DNA of 64,000 bases from Deltaproteobacteria bacterium (GTDB taxonomy: Bacteria > Myxococcota_A > UBA9160 > SMWR01). A program made the translations under genes and the position numbers. Below are positions 51,118 through 59,849 of the stretch, piece after piece. The notes under the pieces are model-generated. The model had not been told where the DNA came from and made no database searches. It saw nothing but the letters and a program-made list of their open reading frames with translations. The first letter of the stretch is position 1. The number at the start of each line of letters is the position of its first letter. The stretch is from the NCBI GenBank assembly GCA_002729515.1, contig PBYF01000138.1, forward strand, positions 20,891 to 84,890, read 5' to 3'.

Positions 51118-51697
51118 ACGGCCCCCTCTCCTTTTCTGCCTTGCCCGCAGACAAGAGCTCCTCTCTGCGATGCAGGGGCTCGCAACGCGACCGGTGGTGC
51201 TGAATCTTCGCCTTTCCGACGTCGAAATCGACTTCCTCAATGAGCGCCCGCTGGGCCTTCGCCCGATCTCCTTCATCGAACACACCAGTGGTAACGCACC
51301 ACTCGACCAAGGTGTGATTGGGATCGGTCGTGTAGATCGAATAACACCAGCCGTGATCGATCTCGAGAACGTCGTAGCCGCACTCAAGCCACCGCTTCAG
51401 GTGCGATTGCAACTCCGCGACGCCGGCTGCCTGAAAAGCGATATGGTTGACCCAGGGCGGGAGGCCCGCTGCCTCGGAGAGACCGGTGGGAAACTTCTCT
51501 GGGAGACTCCCGTCGTGGAGTTCCCAGAAGGCCATCATCTCGCCGGAACCGGTGTCGTAGAAGAAATGCTTCGCCCAACCGCCCTCGGGCGTCTTTCGAA
51601 CCTCTACTTTGACGAGTTCGAATCCCATGGCCTGGCTGTAGAAGAGATGATTGCCCACGACATCTCGTGTCACGACCGCAAGGTGATGAAACGGCAC
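51116..51697 (-). CDS. VOC superfamily protein (glyoxalase/extradiol dioxygenase-like)
   Basis: 193 residues: PFHHLAVVTRDVVGNHLFYSQAMGFELV opens a VOC module; AFWELHDGS, VNHIAFQAAG, WCYSIYTTDPNHTLVEWCV supply candidate metal ligands (His, His, Glu). The tail (about 160-193, charged) has no counterpart in the fold. GTG 51697 has GGAGGAG seven bases upstream. Next to the stump of an FAD monooxygenase, which suggests an aromatic-compound pathway, now reduced. Function otherwise open. Confidence 0.75.
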   Translation of the reverse strand: MPFHHLAVVTRDVVGNHLFYSQAMGFELVKVEVRKTPEGGWAKHFFYDTGSGEMMAFWELHDGSLPEKFPTGLSEAAGLPPWVNHIAFQAAGVAELQSHLKRWLECGYDVLEIDHGWCYSIYTTDPNHTLVEWCVTTGVFDEGDRAKAQRALIEEVDFDVGKAKIQHHRSRCEPLHRREELLSAGKAEKERGP

Positions 51698-52239
51698 CGG
51701 GTATTCTCCTCCAACCGGAATGAATGTCTCTGCTGCGGCCTACATGCGTCTTCGCCCCGGACTTGGGAAAAGCAACTCACTCGCTACAGGCCTGATCCCC
51801 TCTCACCGGTTGTATTTCGACAGAATTTCTACACATCGAGTACCGCGACACCGCAGCTCCGACTTCCCAGCCCAGGGTCGAGGCGACTCAGTATACCTCC
51901 TCCCGAAACAGCGATGCTCGGCCCGATACACTCGGTCAGCGGGTTCAGCTCCTGGACGCCGATGCCGTAGAACTCGACCCCGTTTCCACCGAGCATCGGG
52001 GGTCGTGAACGGACCGGAAGGCCACAGCGTTCGGGATCTCCCGGTCGGGTATTCCCGATGTGAGTCACAGCGACGCCGCCCTCATCGTCCGTCGGCCCGA
52101 CGAGGAATCGCTCCCACCGTCGCCAATGTACTCACTGGCTCTCTCCTCCAAGCGACCCGCGCTGCGGGTCAGCGACAAGGACAAGGAGCAAGAGACCGCG
52201 ACGGAAGCCGGGTGCGGGAGGCCACCCGTCCGGGCTCCT
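51698..52239. other. Gene-poor stretch with possible decayed minus-strand gene
   Basis: 540 bases with no full-length gene. On the minus strand, GGAGGAG near 52150 is followed by short interrupted frames. One of them (51829-52068) reads MLGGNGVEFYGIGVQELNPL then CIGPSIAVSGGGIL with coding-like bias, reminiscent of the first strand of a VOC domain but not assignable. Probably the remains of a gene from the same lost pathway as the adjacent monooxygenase stump. Confidence 0.4.
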
Positions 52240-53523
52240 CTACTTCCCCGCCGCCACGGCCTCCTCCTCGAGGAGGGCGGCCGAGCTCAGGATGTTCCGC
52301 GCGATGAAGGAGGGCTCGTGCTCGGCACGGGCCTTCAGGAGTTCTGCCTTGAGGCCGCGGGCTTCGGGAACACGATTCGGGTCGCCCTGGATCACGAAGT
52401 CCACCAGGTGCAGGGCCCGCTGGAGATCTCCGCACTGCTGGCTCGAGGCCAGCTCCCGAGCACGCCGGAGCACCGGCGCGCCGCCACCCGACAGCCCCAA
52501 CACCTCGCGCGCGACCTCTGCGCTCGGGCTCCGAAAGAGGTGCGACGGGTTGCCATCGTACCAACCGGTATAGCGGCGCAAGATCGAGTGCACCGCGAAG
52601 GTGGGACATCCGTAGATGGGCTGAAGGTAGGAACTCTGCGCCATCTCGTCGGGCAGATCGACGCCCTGGACGATCTCTTCATACCACTGGCCGGCGTTCA
52701 GGCGGCGCACCACCTCGTCCTCCAGCCAGCGCAGTGCAGCGGCTGTCCCCTTCAACATCTCGAGAGCTTTCGCGCCCCGGAAGATTCCGCCGTGACCGCT
52801 CACGACGGCGGTGGGCTCGAGGCCTGCCATCTCTTCGAGTGCTTCTGCCCACTCGAGCACATAACGCTGCACGCGGAAGGGTGTACCCGCGTTGGGAAGG
52901 GATGACACGATGAAGTCGCCACCCACGATCGTGCGGTGCTCCGGTACCCAGACCCAGGTGTGATCGTCCGTTTCGCCCAGCCCGTGGCGGCAGTGAAGCG
53001 AAAACTCTCCCAGACCGAGAATAATACGGTCCTCGTATTCGAGATCCGGCGGCACGTAGTGCGCCTTCCTCACCACCTCTCCGCCGCCCTTCCCACCCAG
53101 GACGCCGGCCCGCGTCCAGCTGGCAAACTGAATGTCGTAGCTCTCGGCCACATGGCCCGCCGTCTTCCGGTAGCGCGCAAAGCGCCGTGCCACATTCACA
53201 TGCCCCACGATCCTCGGAGCGGCGTGACCACGCACCGCCGCATCTTCGAGCAGAGCGGGCGTGCCGAACGCGTGATCGTAGTGACCGTGTGTGTAGATCA
53301 CGTAGCGGACAGGCACTTCGGTCAGTTTGCGCAGCGCAGCGACGACGCGTGGCCCGTTCTGGAAGAGTCCGGGGTCGATGACCGCGGCCTCATTTTCACC
53401 GACGATCAGCGTGGTATTGCCGAAGTCGGGCAGGAGGTAGATCCCATCCACGACCTCCTGCAGTTCACCGGAAACGGTCTTGGAAAACTCGGCACTCACA
53501 CGGTCCATGCGGGTGTTGCTCAC
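52240..53523 (-). CDS. Metallo-beta-lactamase fold hydrolase, alkylsulfatase-like
   Basis: 427 residues. Zinc-site motif THGHYDHAFG at about 76-85, with GETDDHTWVW, GGDFIVSSLPNAG and VSGHGGIF further on. The C-terminal third (GWYDGNPSHLFRSPSAEVAREVLGLSGGG...QCGDLQRALHLVDFVI) matches the dimerisation domain of SdsA1/BDS1-type linear alkylsulfatases. The sterol-carrier third domain is lacking. GTG 53523 has GAGGAG upstream; ATG 53508 is internal. Likely cleaves alkyl sulfate or a related ester. Confidence 0.85.
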   Translation of the reverse strand: MSNTRMDRVSAEFSKTVSGELQEVVDGIYLLPDFGNTTLIVGENEAAVIDPGLFQNGPRVVAALRKLTEVPVRYVIYTHGHYDHAFGTPALLEDAAVRGHAAPRIVGHVNVARRFARYRKTAGHVAESYDIQFASWTRAGVLGGKGGGEVVRKAHYVPPDLEYEDRIILGLGEFSLHCRHGLGETDDHTWVWVPEHRTIVGGDFIVSSLPNAGTPFRVQRYVLEWAEALEEMAGLEPTAVVSGHGGIFRGAKALEMLKGTAAALRWLEDEVVRRLNAGQWYEEIVQGVDLPDEMAQSSYLQPIYGCPTFAVHSILRRYTGWYDGNPSHLFRSPSAEVAREVLGLSGGGAPVLRRARELASSQQCGDLQRALHLVDFVIQGDPNRVPEARGLKAELLKARAEHEPSFIARNILSSAALLEEEAVAAGK

Positions 53524-53924
53524 GGCGGCTCCTCGTGGAAGGCGGAAAACCCTTGGGCATGCGGGATGCCCGATCCTCCAGTCTAGCGGGCGAGCCCGTT
53601 CGGGTGCTGGCCCAGGTGGCTCGCGGCGCATTCAGCCATCGCGTCAGGGGCTGAGTCGATCTCAACGGCGAAATCCCTGGAAATGCGACTCGTGATGCCG
53701 CAGCGCAATCTCCTTGGCGAGTGCGGTCGCTGCGAACCGGGAGCGCGAAAACCTCCTCACGACGTCGTCGCTGCTCGACTGCAGCCTCACCGACGAATCC
53801 CCACTGAAACGGCGCGGTCCGCCAGCAAGCTCGGCCTCACTCCAGTTGGCGTAGAATAGGCACCCACACCACCCTGGTTGAGCCGGTCCTCGCGTGCAAA
53901 CCCAGCGGTGCGGAGGAGAGAGCC
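53524..53924. other. Non-coding stretch before the YkuD-motif gene
   Basis: 400 bases between divergent genes. On the minus strand a 42-codon frame (about 53670-53800) reads ATALAKEIALRHHESHFQGF with coding-like bias but no supporting context; it may be a remnant. A strong GGAGGAG just before ATG 53925 belongs to the next gene. Nothing else recognised. Confidence 0.4.
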
Positions 53925-55565
53925 ATGAGCCCGAAGCGATCCATCATTGCAGCGGCCGGATTCCTTTTCATCCCACTGATCGTTTTTCTTGCCAGCACAG
54001 CCACAGGCCTCAGCAGGGATCGCTGGACGGACGGGACGCCGTACGGACTCTTCTTCAACGATTATGACCCGAACTTCTACACCGGCTTCGTTCCGCGGGT
54101 CCAGGACGAGAAGCGTATCAAGATCCACCTGGCACGCGGAAACCAGCTTCGCGTCCGAATGATCCTGCCCGATGAAACCATCGACAACTTCCTTCTCGAC
54201 CAGGTCGCCAAGCATGATCTCTACAAGGAGGTCATCGACAAGGGGATCATCACCCTCACGACCAACACGTCCTGGGAAGATTATGACAAGCGGTTCGAGG
54301 CGGAAGGAATTCGCGAACTTGCGGCACGGAAGAACAGCCTTTCAAAAGCTGCCTGGCGAAGGAAGAACATCGAAGCGATCGAAAAGCTGACTCCGGAACG
54401 GCTGTATCACATCCAAAAGGATTTCGGCGAGATGGTCACCAAATGGGCCGCCCTGCTGAAGGGAAACCCCCCGCCGGAAACGCTGGGAGCGCGGCTCGAC
54501 CTGATCAACGAATTCTTTCCGCATCGGATGTTCGTCTATGATCTGACGCCAGAACAGGAGTCTGCATTCGACGAACTGGACAAACTCGCACACGCCGGAG
54601 ATCTCACTGCATTTCGCCCGAAGGCCCGGGTATTTTTCGAGGACATGACCGATGGGATCTACCCGCTCGAAAACGGGAAGATCGACTACTACGAATACAC
54701 CGCGATCTACGCCGCTGGGACCTACGACACCACCACGACGTACCACGGACACCAGATTCCCCAGATTACGACCCAGGGCATTTGGTATTTCCAGCCGCGC
54801 CTGCACGGAAACGGAATGCTCGGCATGGTCGATTACATCTCAGCCGCCGGATATTACGGCCTGATCCCCATGTTTCCCTACGAATACGGTGGCGGTGAAT
54901 CCTACAACTCGATTCACAACACGGGCATCAGCAACTGGATTGCAGGCCACCCGCTCCTCCCCAAAGAGTGGCGCAAATACGACAAGGGAAGCCGGAATGG
55001 GAAGCCCTACAACCGCGTCGCTCTTACCAGCCGAGGCCCGGTGTCACACGGCTGCACGCGCCTCAATTCGGGCCACCTTGCCGAGTTGCGCGAACTGACC
55101 CCATCGACGTCGGACGGCCTGCAAGGCATCGTGAACTATCGCAACGTATCGCACTGCTACGACGTTTTTGATCGCAAGGGCGACGGTGAGGTGGAAATCA
55201 TGGGCGTGCAGTACTACTTCGCCTTCCGTTCCACAAAATCACGAGTGGCAAAGCAGATCTGGGCCCAGAACAACCGCAAGGACTTCTACGACTGGCTCTA
55301 CGGCAACGAGATGAACTACGGAGACATCGGCGAAGTCACATTTGACGAAGTCTGCGAGGGCAAGTTCCACAAGCGCAAAGCGGTTGAGGGAAGGACCTGG
55401 AAGAACCTTCGACTCTACGAAGCACCCTATGAGCCGGAGACACTTCAGTTCTACCAGATCAATGGCATCGATCGACTTTCCCCAGAGGGCATGGAGTTCA
55501 ATCGAGAGATGCGACGAGTCGGCCACGGATACGAAGTCGACCGAAAGATCCTTCGGCTCGAGTGA
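53925..55565 (+). CDS. Exported protein with YkuD (L,D-transpeptidase) catalytic motif
   Basis: 546 residues. The N-terminal signal (IIAAAGFLFIPLIVFLASTA) exports it. The central-to-C-terminal part holds IHNTGISNWIAGHPLL and, about 35 residues later, GPVSHGCTRLNSGHLAELREL, the His ... SHGC-x-R triad of YkuD enzymes with the catalytic Cys. The first 250 residues (charged helical, WEDYDKRFEAEGIRELA) match no domain I know, and the protein is longer than usual L,D-transpeptidases. Strong GGAGGAG before ATG. Probably a peptidoglycan crosslinking or cleaving enzyme. Confidence 0.7.
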   Translation: MSPKRSIIAAAGFLFIPLIVFLASTATGLSRDRWTDGTPYGLFFNDYDPNFYTGFVPRVQDEKRIKIHLARGNQLRVRMILPDETIDNFLLDQVAKHDLYKEVIDKGIITLTTNTSWEDYDKRFEAEGIRELAARKNSLSKAAWRRKNIEAIEKLTPERLYHIQKDFGEMVTKWAALLKGNPPPETLGARLDLINEFFPHRMFVYDLTPEQESAFDELDKLAHAGDLTAFRPKARVFFEDMTDGIYPLENGKIDYYEYTAIYAAGTYDTTTTYHGHQIPQITTQGIWYFQPRLHGNGMLGMVDYISAAGYYGLIPMFPYEYGGGESYNSIHNTGISNWIAGHPLLPKEWRKYDKGSRNGKPYNRVALTSRGPVSHGCTRLNSGHLAELRELTPSTSDGLQGIVNYRNVSHCYDVFDRKGDGEVEIMGVQYYFAFRSTKSRVAKQIWAQNNRKDFYDWLYGNEMNYGDIGEVTFDEVCEGKFHKRKAVEGRTWKNLRLYEAPYEPETLQFYQINGIDRLSPEGMEFNREMRRVGHGYEVDRKILRLE

Positions 55566-55600
55566 GTCAGAAGCATCACGCACAAAATCCAGACGGGAAC

Positions 55601-56635
55601 CTAACGACTGGACGTAGGGAACTTTTTGTTCACCAGGGCGCGTGTCAGCTTTGCGATGAAGGGGCCTCGATAGGCCGGGCGACCCCTGATGAACGCGACC
55701 ACCACGAGTTGGTGCCCCGAGTCGTGACGAAGAATACCGGCATCGGCGAAGATCGGCCCCCAGGTTCCGGTCTTCGAGTAGACTTCTATATCCCGACGGC
55801 GGTCGGCGCCTCCGGCAATGCGGTGGACCAGATAAGGCTGCGTCTTGGTATCGCGCCGCATGCGTTCCCGGACCTCAGCCGAAGTCTCCGGAGCCAGGAC
55901 CAGGTCCAGAGCAAGGAGGGCGAGGAGACGAGCCGTACCATCCGCCGTCATGGCTTGACGGTTGAAATACGGACCCTTCTGGCCGGGAAGCGCACCTTCG
56001 ACCGCAGTGTCCTCGAGAAACTGCAAGTCCCGGCCGTATAGGTCGCCGCCCCCATCGTAGGTCGGGTGCACGGTGTGGAGATCGGTAATGCCCAGGTCTT
56101 CGAGCCAGTCGCGAACGCGGTGGCGCCGTTCGCGAAACTCGGCGTAGTTGGATTCGTCCAGCCGCGGTCCAGCCCGGGTATCCGTCAGCCGCCTCAGGAC
56201 GACCTGTGTCGCTCGGTTGCTGCTCTTGAAGATCATGCTTCTCAGCTCCCGGTCGAACTGCGGGTCGATCGTCAGCCAGCCGCGGTCACGCCAGGCGAAA
56301 GCCGCTATCAAATAGACGAACTTGACCACGCTGGCGGGGTAAACCGGAGAATCACCGTTCCAACCCGCTTCTTGCGGGCGCCCGGAAACCGGGAGGTCGA
56401 TCACGGAAACGCGCACCTCCTGCTTGCGCAGAGCCGTGTCGGAGGCCAGAAGTCCCTCGATGGTCTTGTTGAGGAAGGCCTGAAGCGGGCCCGACGTCTC
56501 GATCGACGCCAGGAAGCGCCCCACTTCGGATTCCGCCTCCACCGGGGCATCCGCGTTGGAGCCCGATGCAGCCAAGCCGAGCAGCAGGGCCGCGAGGGTG
56601 GCGGATCGGGTGGAACCACGGCAGAGCAGGGGCAT
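55601..56635 (-). CDS. Class A beta-lactamase-fold serine hydrolase, exported
   Basis: 344 residues. Signal peptide 1-28 (LAALLLGLAASGSNA). Penicillin-binding/beta-lactamase motifs: Ser102-X-X-Lys105 in YPASVVKFVYL, SSNRAT in the SxN place, and YSKTGTWG (KTG) in the last third, so the active site looks complete. The omega-loop Glu of true class A lactamases could not be placed. It may be a DD-peptidase, an esterase or a beta-lactamase. Convergent with the YkuD-motif gene and divergent from the dikinase gene with an 84-base gap. Confidence 0.8.
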   Translation of the reverse strand: MPLLCRGSTRSATLAALLLGLAASGSNADAPVEAESEVGRFLASIETSGPLQAFLNKTIEGLLASDTALRKQEVRVSVIDLPVSGRPQEAGWNGDSPVYPASVVKFVYLIAAFAWRDRGWLTIDPQFDRELRSMIFKSSNRATQVVLRRLTDTRAGPRLDESNYAEFRERRHRVRDWLEDLGITDLHTVHPTYDGGGDLYGRDLQFLEDTAVEGALPGQKGPYFNRQAMTADGTARLLALLALDLVLAPETSAEVRERMRRDTKTQPYLVHRIAGGADRRRDIEVYSKTGTWGPIFADAGILRHDSGHQLVVVAFIRGRPAYRGPFIAKLTRALVNKKFPTSSR

Positions 56636-56719
56636 GGGACCCAAATAATAGACTGCAAAGCCCCCTGTGCACGGAGGGGAGCACCGTGAGAAGATCCCAC
56701 CCCCCACTCGGAGGCCTTC

Positions 56720-59700
56720 GTGCGAATTCCCAGCCGATCCTGGATCTTCGGAATACTTTCTGTCCTGCTGGCGCTCTCGGCCCAGGGCCGCGGACCGGAA
56801 CTCACCCCTGCCAAAAAGGCAAGACTCGACAGCAACTTCCAGCAAGTACTCCGAGCGACCAAGGGGCCCTACACCCAGAATTTCTGTGTCTGCCGAGACG
56901 GAAAGCGCAAGCCGGTTTTTGTCAACGGCAAGATCGTGAGCCCCTGCGGCGGGCGGGCACGCTTCTGCGCCGCTTGGCGCGAGCCCTTCGCCGCTGAACT
57001 CGGCAACGAGGGCGTGTACCTGGGGAACCTCTTCGCACGGGATCTGCACACCTGGGACGAGTACCCCAACCCGCACAACCTCGTGCGCGGATACATCCTC
57101 GAAAAATTTTTCTTCGAAACCCACCCCGACCACAAGCTCGCGAAGATGCGTGCCTACGGCGGACTGGCCGGTGCAGAGTTCGAAGCACGCGATGCCCCGC
57201 AATTTTTTGAACGCTATCTGGCCGATGAGAAATTCGACCAGGAGCGATACTACCTGCTCGCCTACGAACTCCAGCGGCGGTTCTACGTTCGAAACGACCA
57301 GGGGCGAATCGGTCGAGCACGCGCACTTTCGGTTGCGATCCAGAGGAACCACCACGATTTCAAGCCGCTGCGCGATGCGATTCACAATCAGATCACTGCC
57401 GCGCTGACCCCGCGCCTGGAGGCCTACCGCGAAAAGCTGACTGCCGGCACCTCTCGCGACCGCTTGGACGAACTGATCACGGAAATTCAAAAGCTCACCT
57501 CGCTCGACGATTCGAGCCTGCGCGCCCAGATCCCGAAGATCGAAGATGCCAGTACTCGGGCAAAGCTCGAGAAAAACCTCTCGAAACCCGATGCCAAGCC
57601 CCTGGCGAGAATCACAGCCCTGGCCGACATGATGGTGGATGCGCGGAAAGCCGTGGGGGCAAAGAAGGTAACGCCCGCCGACCGACGCCGGCTCATCGAT
57701 ATCGCAGTAACCACGGCGGGCATCATCAGCCAGGAGGCCGGAACGCGGCTCTCCGCGGCACCACCGATCACGGTCCGCCAGGACATCGAGCTCTTGATGG
57801 CGCTCACCAACGCCGCCTACGGCAGCGGCCTGCTGATGGAGCGAGAGCGCGAAGTGGCCCTGAAGAATCTGCAGAAACTTCTCGGCACACGAAAACCCCA
57901 GCGTGGGGAGCTGCAGGATCGCATCGCCCGCGCAGCGCGAATCATCGAGTGGGCCCAGCGGACGACACTCTATGCGTTCGGAGAAGTAGAGGCGCCCTGG
58001 GTCTACCTGATGCCCGATGTCGCGCTGTTACCTGACGATATCATTCGGAGTTCGCCACTTCTCGTGTACGGCAAGGCAATCGACCGCCTCCAGCACTACG
58101 CGGAAGGCCAGAACACCATTCAACACGAAATCTTCGGCCATTCGCTCGACAGCGGAGTGCGGGCTCTCAACTCGGGCATCGCCTTGGGCACGCTCCGCGT
58201 CAACCCACCCACTGGGGGTTACCAGCGGAACGAAATCGTCGCGCTTGCCGAAACACCCTCGGATCTCGAACCGGCAGCCGGCATCCTCACCCGTGGCGAA
58301 GGCAACGTGGTCTCCCACGTTCAGTTGCTGGCTCGTTCCCTCGGCATCCCAAACGTCGTCCTCGGCCCCACCTCGTACAAGCTCTTCCAGCCGCACGATG
58401 GCCAGAAGATTCTCATGATCGTCACACCGGGAGGCCAAGTGGTCATCAAGACCACCGTCAAAATGACCAGGGAAGATCGCGAGCTCCTCGCAGAGTACAG
58501 CCACAACCAGGAACGCGAGGATGACGGAAGGCTCGGCGAGACCGCCAAGAAGCTCCATATCGATGTCAAACGCCTGGACGTCAAGTCTGCCGACGTCATC
58601 GATCTCACGTCCATGCGACGCAAGGATTCGGGTGTGCGCGGAGGCCCCAAGGCCTCGTTCCTCGGTGAACTCAAGCATCACTTCCCAGACAAGGTCGCCA
58701 GGGGGATCGTAGTTCCCTTCGGTGCCTACTATGCCCACTACCGAGCCGCCCCAGTTGCGATTCCACCAAAGCTCGCGAAGTCGGGGATCGCCAAGGCCGG
58801 CGAGCCGCTCCACGAATTCGTCGAGCGTACCTACAAAACCTTCTTCGACGAGATGATCCCCAAGGAGAATGACGAGAAGAAGCTCGAGACCTGGATCCGG
58901 CCACGTCTCGCCATCATGCGTTACTCGCTCGAATCCTGGCCGCTCTCGTCCGAACTGCGCGAAGGAATCCGAAAAGGGCTAGAGCAGAACGACTTGCTGC
59001 GGAAGAGCGACCCAAGCCAGACCGTGGGCCTCTTCGTTCGCAGCGACACGAACGTCGAAGATCTCGAGAACTTCAATGGGGCCGGACTCAATCTCACCCT
59101 CTTCAACCGGCGCAGTCTCGAAGACGTATACAGCGGCCTGAGGGAAGTCTGGGCCTCTCCGTTTACCTATCGCTCGTTCTCCTGGCGCCAGACATTGATC
59201 GACGAGCCACTCTGGGTGCTTCCCTCCGTAGTCATTCTCGAGAGCGTCCCGAACACGAAATCCGGTGTTCTGGTCACAGCAGGCCTCAACGGCCAGGATC
59301 AGAGCAAGATCCTCATCGCAACCTCGGAAGGCGTCGGCGGTGCTGTCGACGGAACCCCGGCTGAGACACTCGTGTGGTCTCCCGATGAAGTCGAACTCGT
59401 GGAGATGTTCAAGTCACCCTACCGGCGTCTCCTCCGGCCCGACGGCGGGAGCGAAATCGTGCCCTCCACGGGACAGGCCTACGTACTCTCGAAAGGCAAC
59501 CTCGCTGACGTCGTTTCGACCGCGCAGGGCATTCGCAAGGACTTCAAGCCCTCGGTCGACCCAGAGGGCAATCCGAGGCCCTGGGACGTGGAATTTGGCT
59601 TCTCGGATGATCAACTCTGGCTCTTCCAGACGCGGCCGTTCATAGGCAACGAGTCGATGAGGAACATCCCCGCGCTCACCCACTACGAAAGAGCGCCCAC

Positions 59701-59755
59701 CGACCAGAGCGAACGGGTGTCCCTCGATGCCCCCCTTCCCAGAGCCCACGAATAG
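56720..59755 (+). CDS. Exported dikinase: phosphohistidine domain before PEP-synthase-type ATP-binding domain
   Basis: 1011 residues. GTG 56720, GGAGG five bases upstream; signal peptide about 1-23. The N-terminal 450 residues match nothing I know and include Cys56, 58, 76 and 83. The phosphohistidine domain follows (LTRGEGNVVSHVQLLARSLG, His533). Last is a PPDK/PEP-synthase-type nucleotide-binding domain with VRSDTNVEDLENFNGAGLN (Arg774) and DDQLWLFQTRPF at about 970-982. In PEP synthase the order is reversed; this order and the SHV form of the His motif are those of plant glucan, water dikinase. Substrate unknown; ATP supply outside the cytoplasm is a puzzle. Confidence 0.75.
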   Translation: MRIPSRSWIFGILSVLLALSAQGRGPELTPAKKARLDSNFQQVLRATKGPYTQNFCVCRDGKRKPVFVNGKIVSPCGGRARFCAAWREPFAAELGNEGVYLGNLFARDLHTWDEYPNPHNLVRGYILEKFFFETHPDHKLAKMRAYGGLAGAEFEARDAPQFFERYLADEKFDQERYYLLAYELQRRFYVRNDQGRIGRARALSVAIQRNHHDFKPLRDAIHNQITAALTPRLEAYREKLTAGTSRDRLDELITEIQKLTSLDDSSLRAQIPKIEDASTRAKLEKNLSKPDAKPLARITALADMMVDARKAVGAKKVTPADRRRLIDIAVTTAGIISQEAGTRLSAAPPITVRQDIELLMALTNAAYGSGLLMEREREVALKNLQKLLGTRKPQRGELQDRIARAARIIEWAQRTTLYAFGEVEAPWVYLMPDVALLPDDIIRSSPLLVYGKAIDRLQHYAEGQNTIQHEIFGHSLDSGVRALNSGIALGTLRVNPPTGGYQRNEIVALAETPSDLEPAAGILTRGEGNVVSHVQLLARSLGIPNVVLGPTSYKLFQPHDGQKILMIVTPGGQVVIKTTVKMTREDRELLAEYSHNQEREDDGRLGETAKKLHIDVKRLDVKSADVIDLTSMRRKDSGVRGGPKASFLGELKHHFPDKVARGIVVPFGAYYAHYRAAPVAIPPKLAKSGIAKAGEPLHEFVERTYKTFFDEMIPKENDEKKLETWIRPRLAIMRYSLESWPLSSELREGIRKGLEQNDLLRKSDPSQTVGLFVRSDTNVEDLENFNGAGLNLTLFNRRSLEDVYSGLREVWASPFTYRSFSWRQTLIDEPLWVLPSVVILESVPNTKSGVLVTAGLNGQDQSKILIATSEGVGGAVDGTPAETLVWSPDEVELVEMFKSPYRRLLRPDGGSEIVPSTGQAYVLSKGNLADVVSTAQGIRKDFKPSVDPEGNPRPWDVEFGFSDDQLWLFQTRPFIGNESMRNIPALTHYERAPTDQSERVSLDAPLPRAHE

Positions 59756-59849
59756 CCAAGCCGCCTCGACTACTGACCGTCAGTTCTGCCGCAGCGGCCA
59801 CCGCCGGCTGTAGGAAAGGGGTTCAAGTCTGGTGGTGCGTCCGGTCAGC

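Noticed and set aside
59756..59849. tRNA-like GGTTCAAGTCTGG stretch after the dikinase gene
   Set aside because: No acceptor stem or cloverleaf could be drawn around it.
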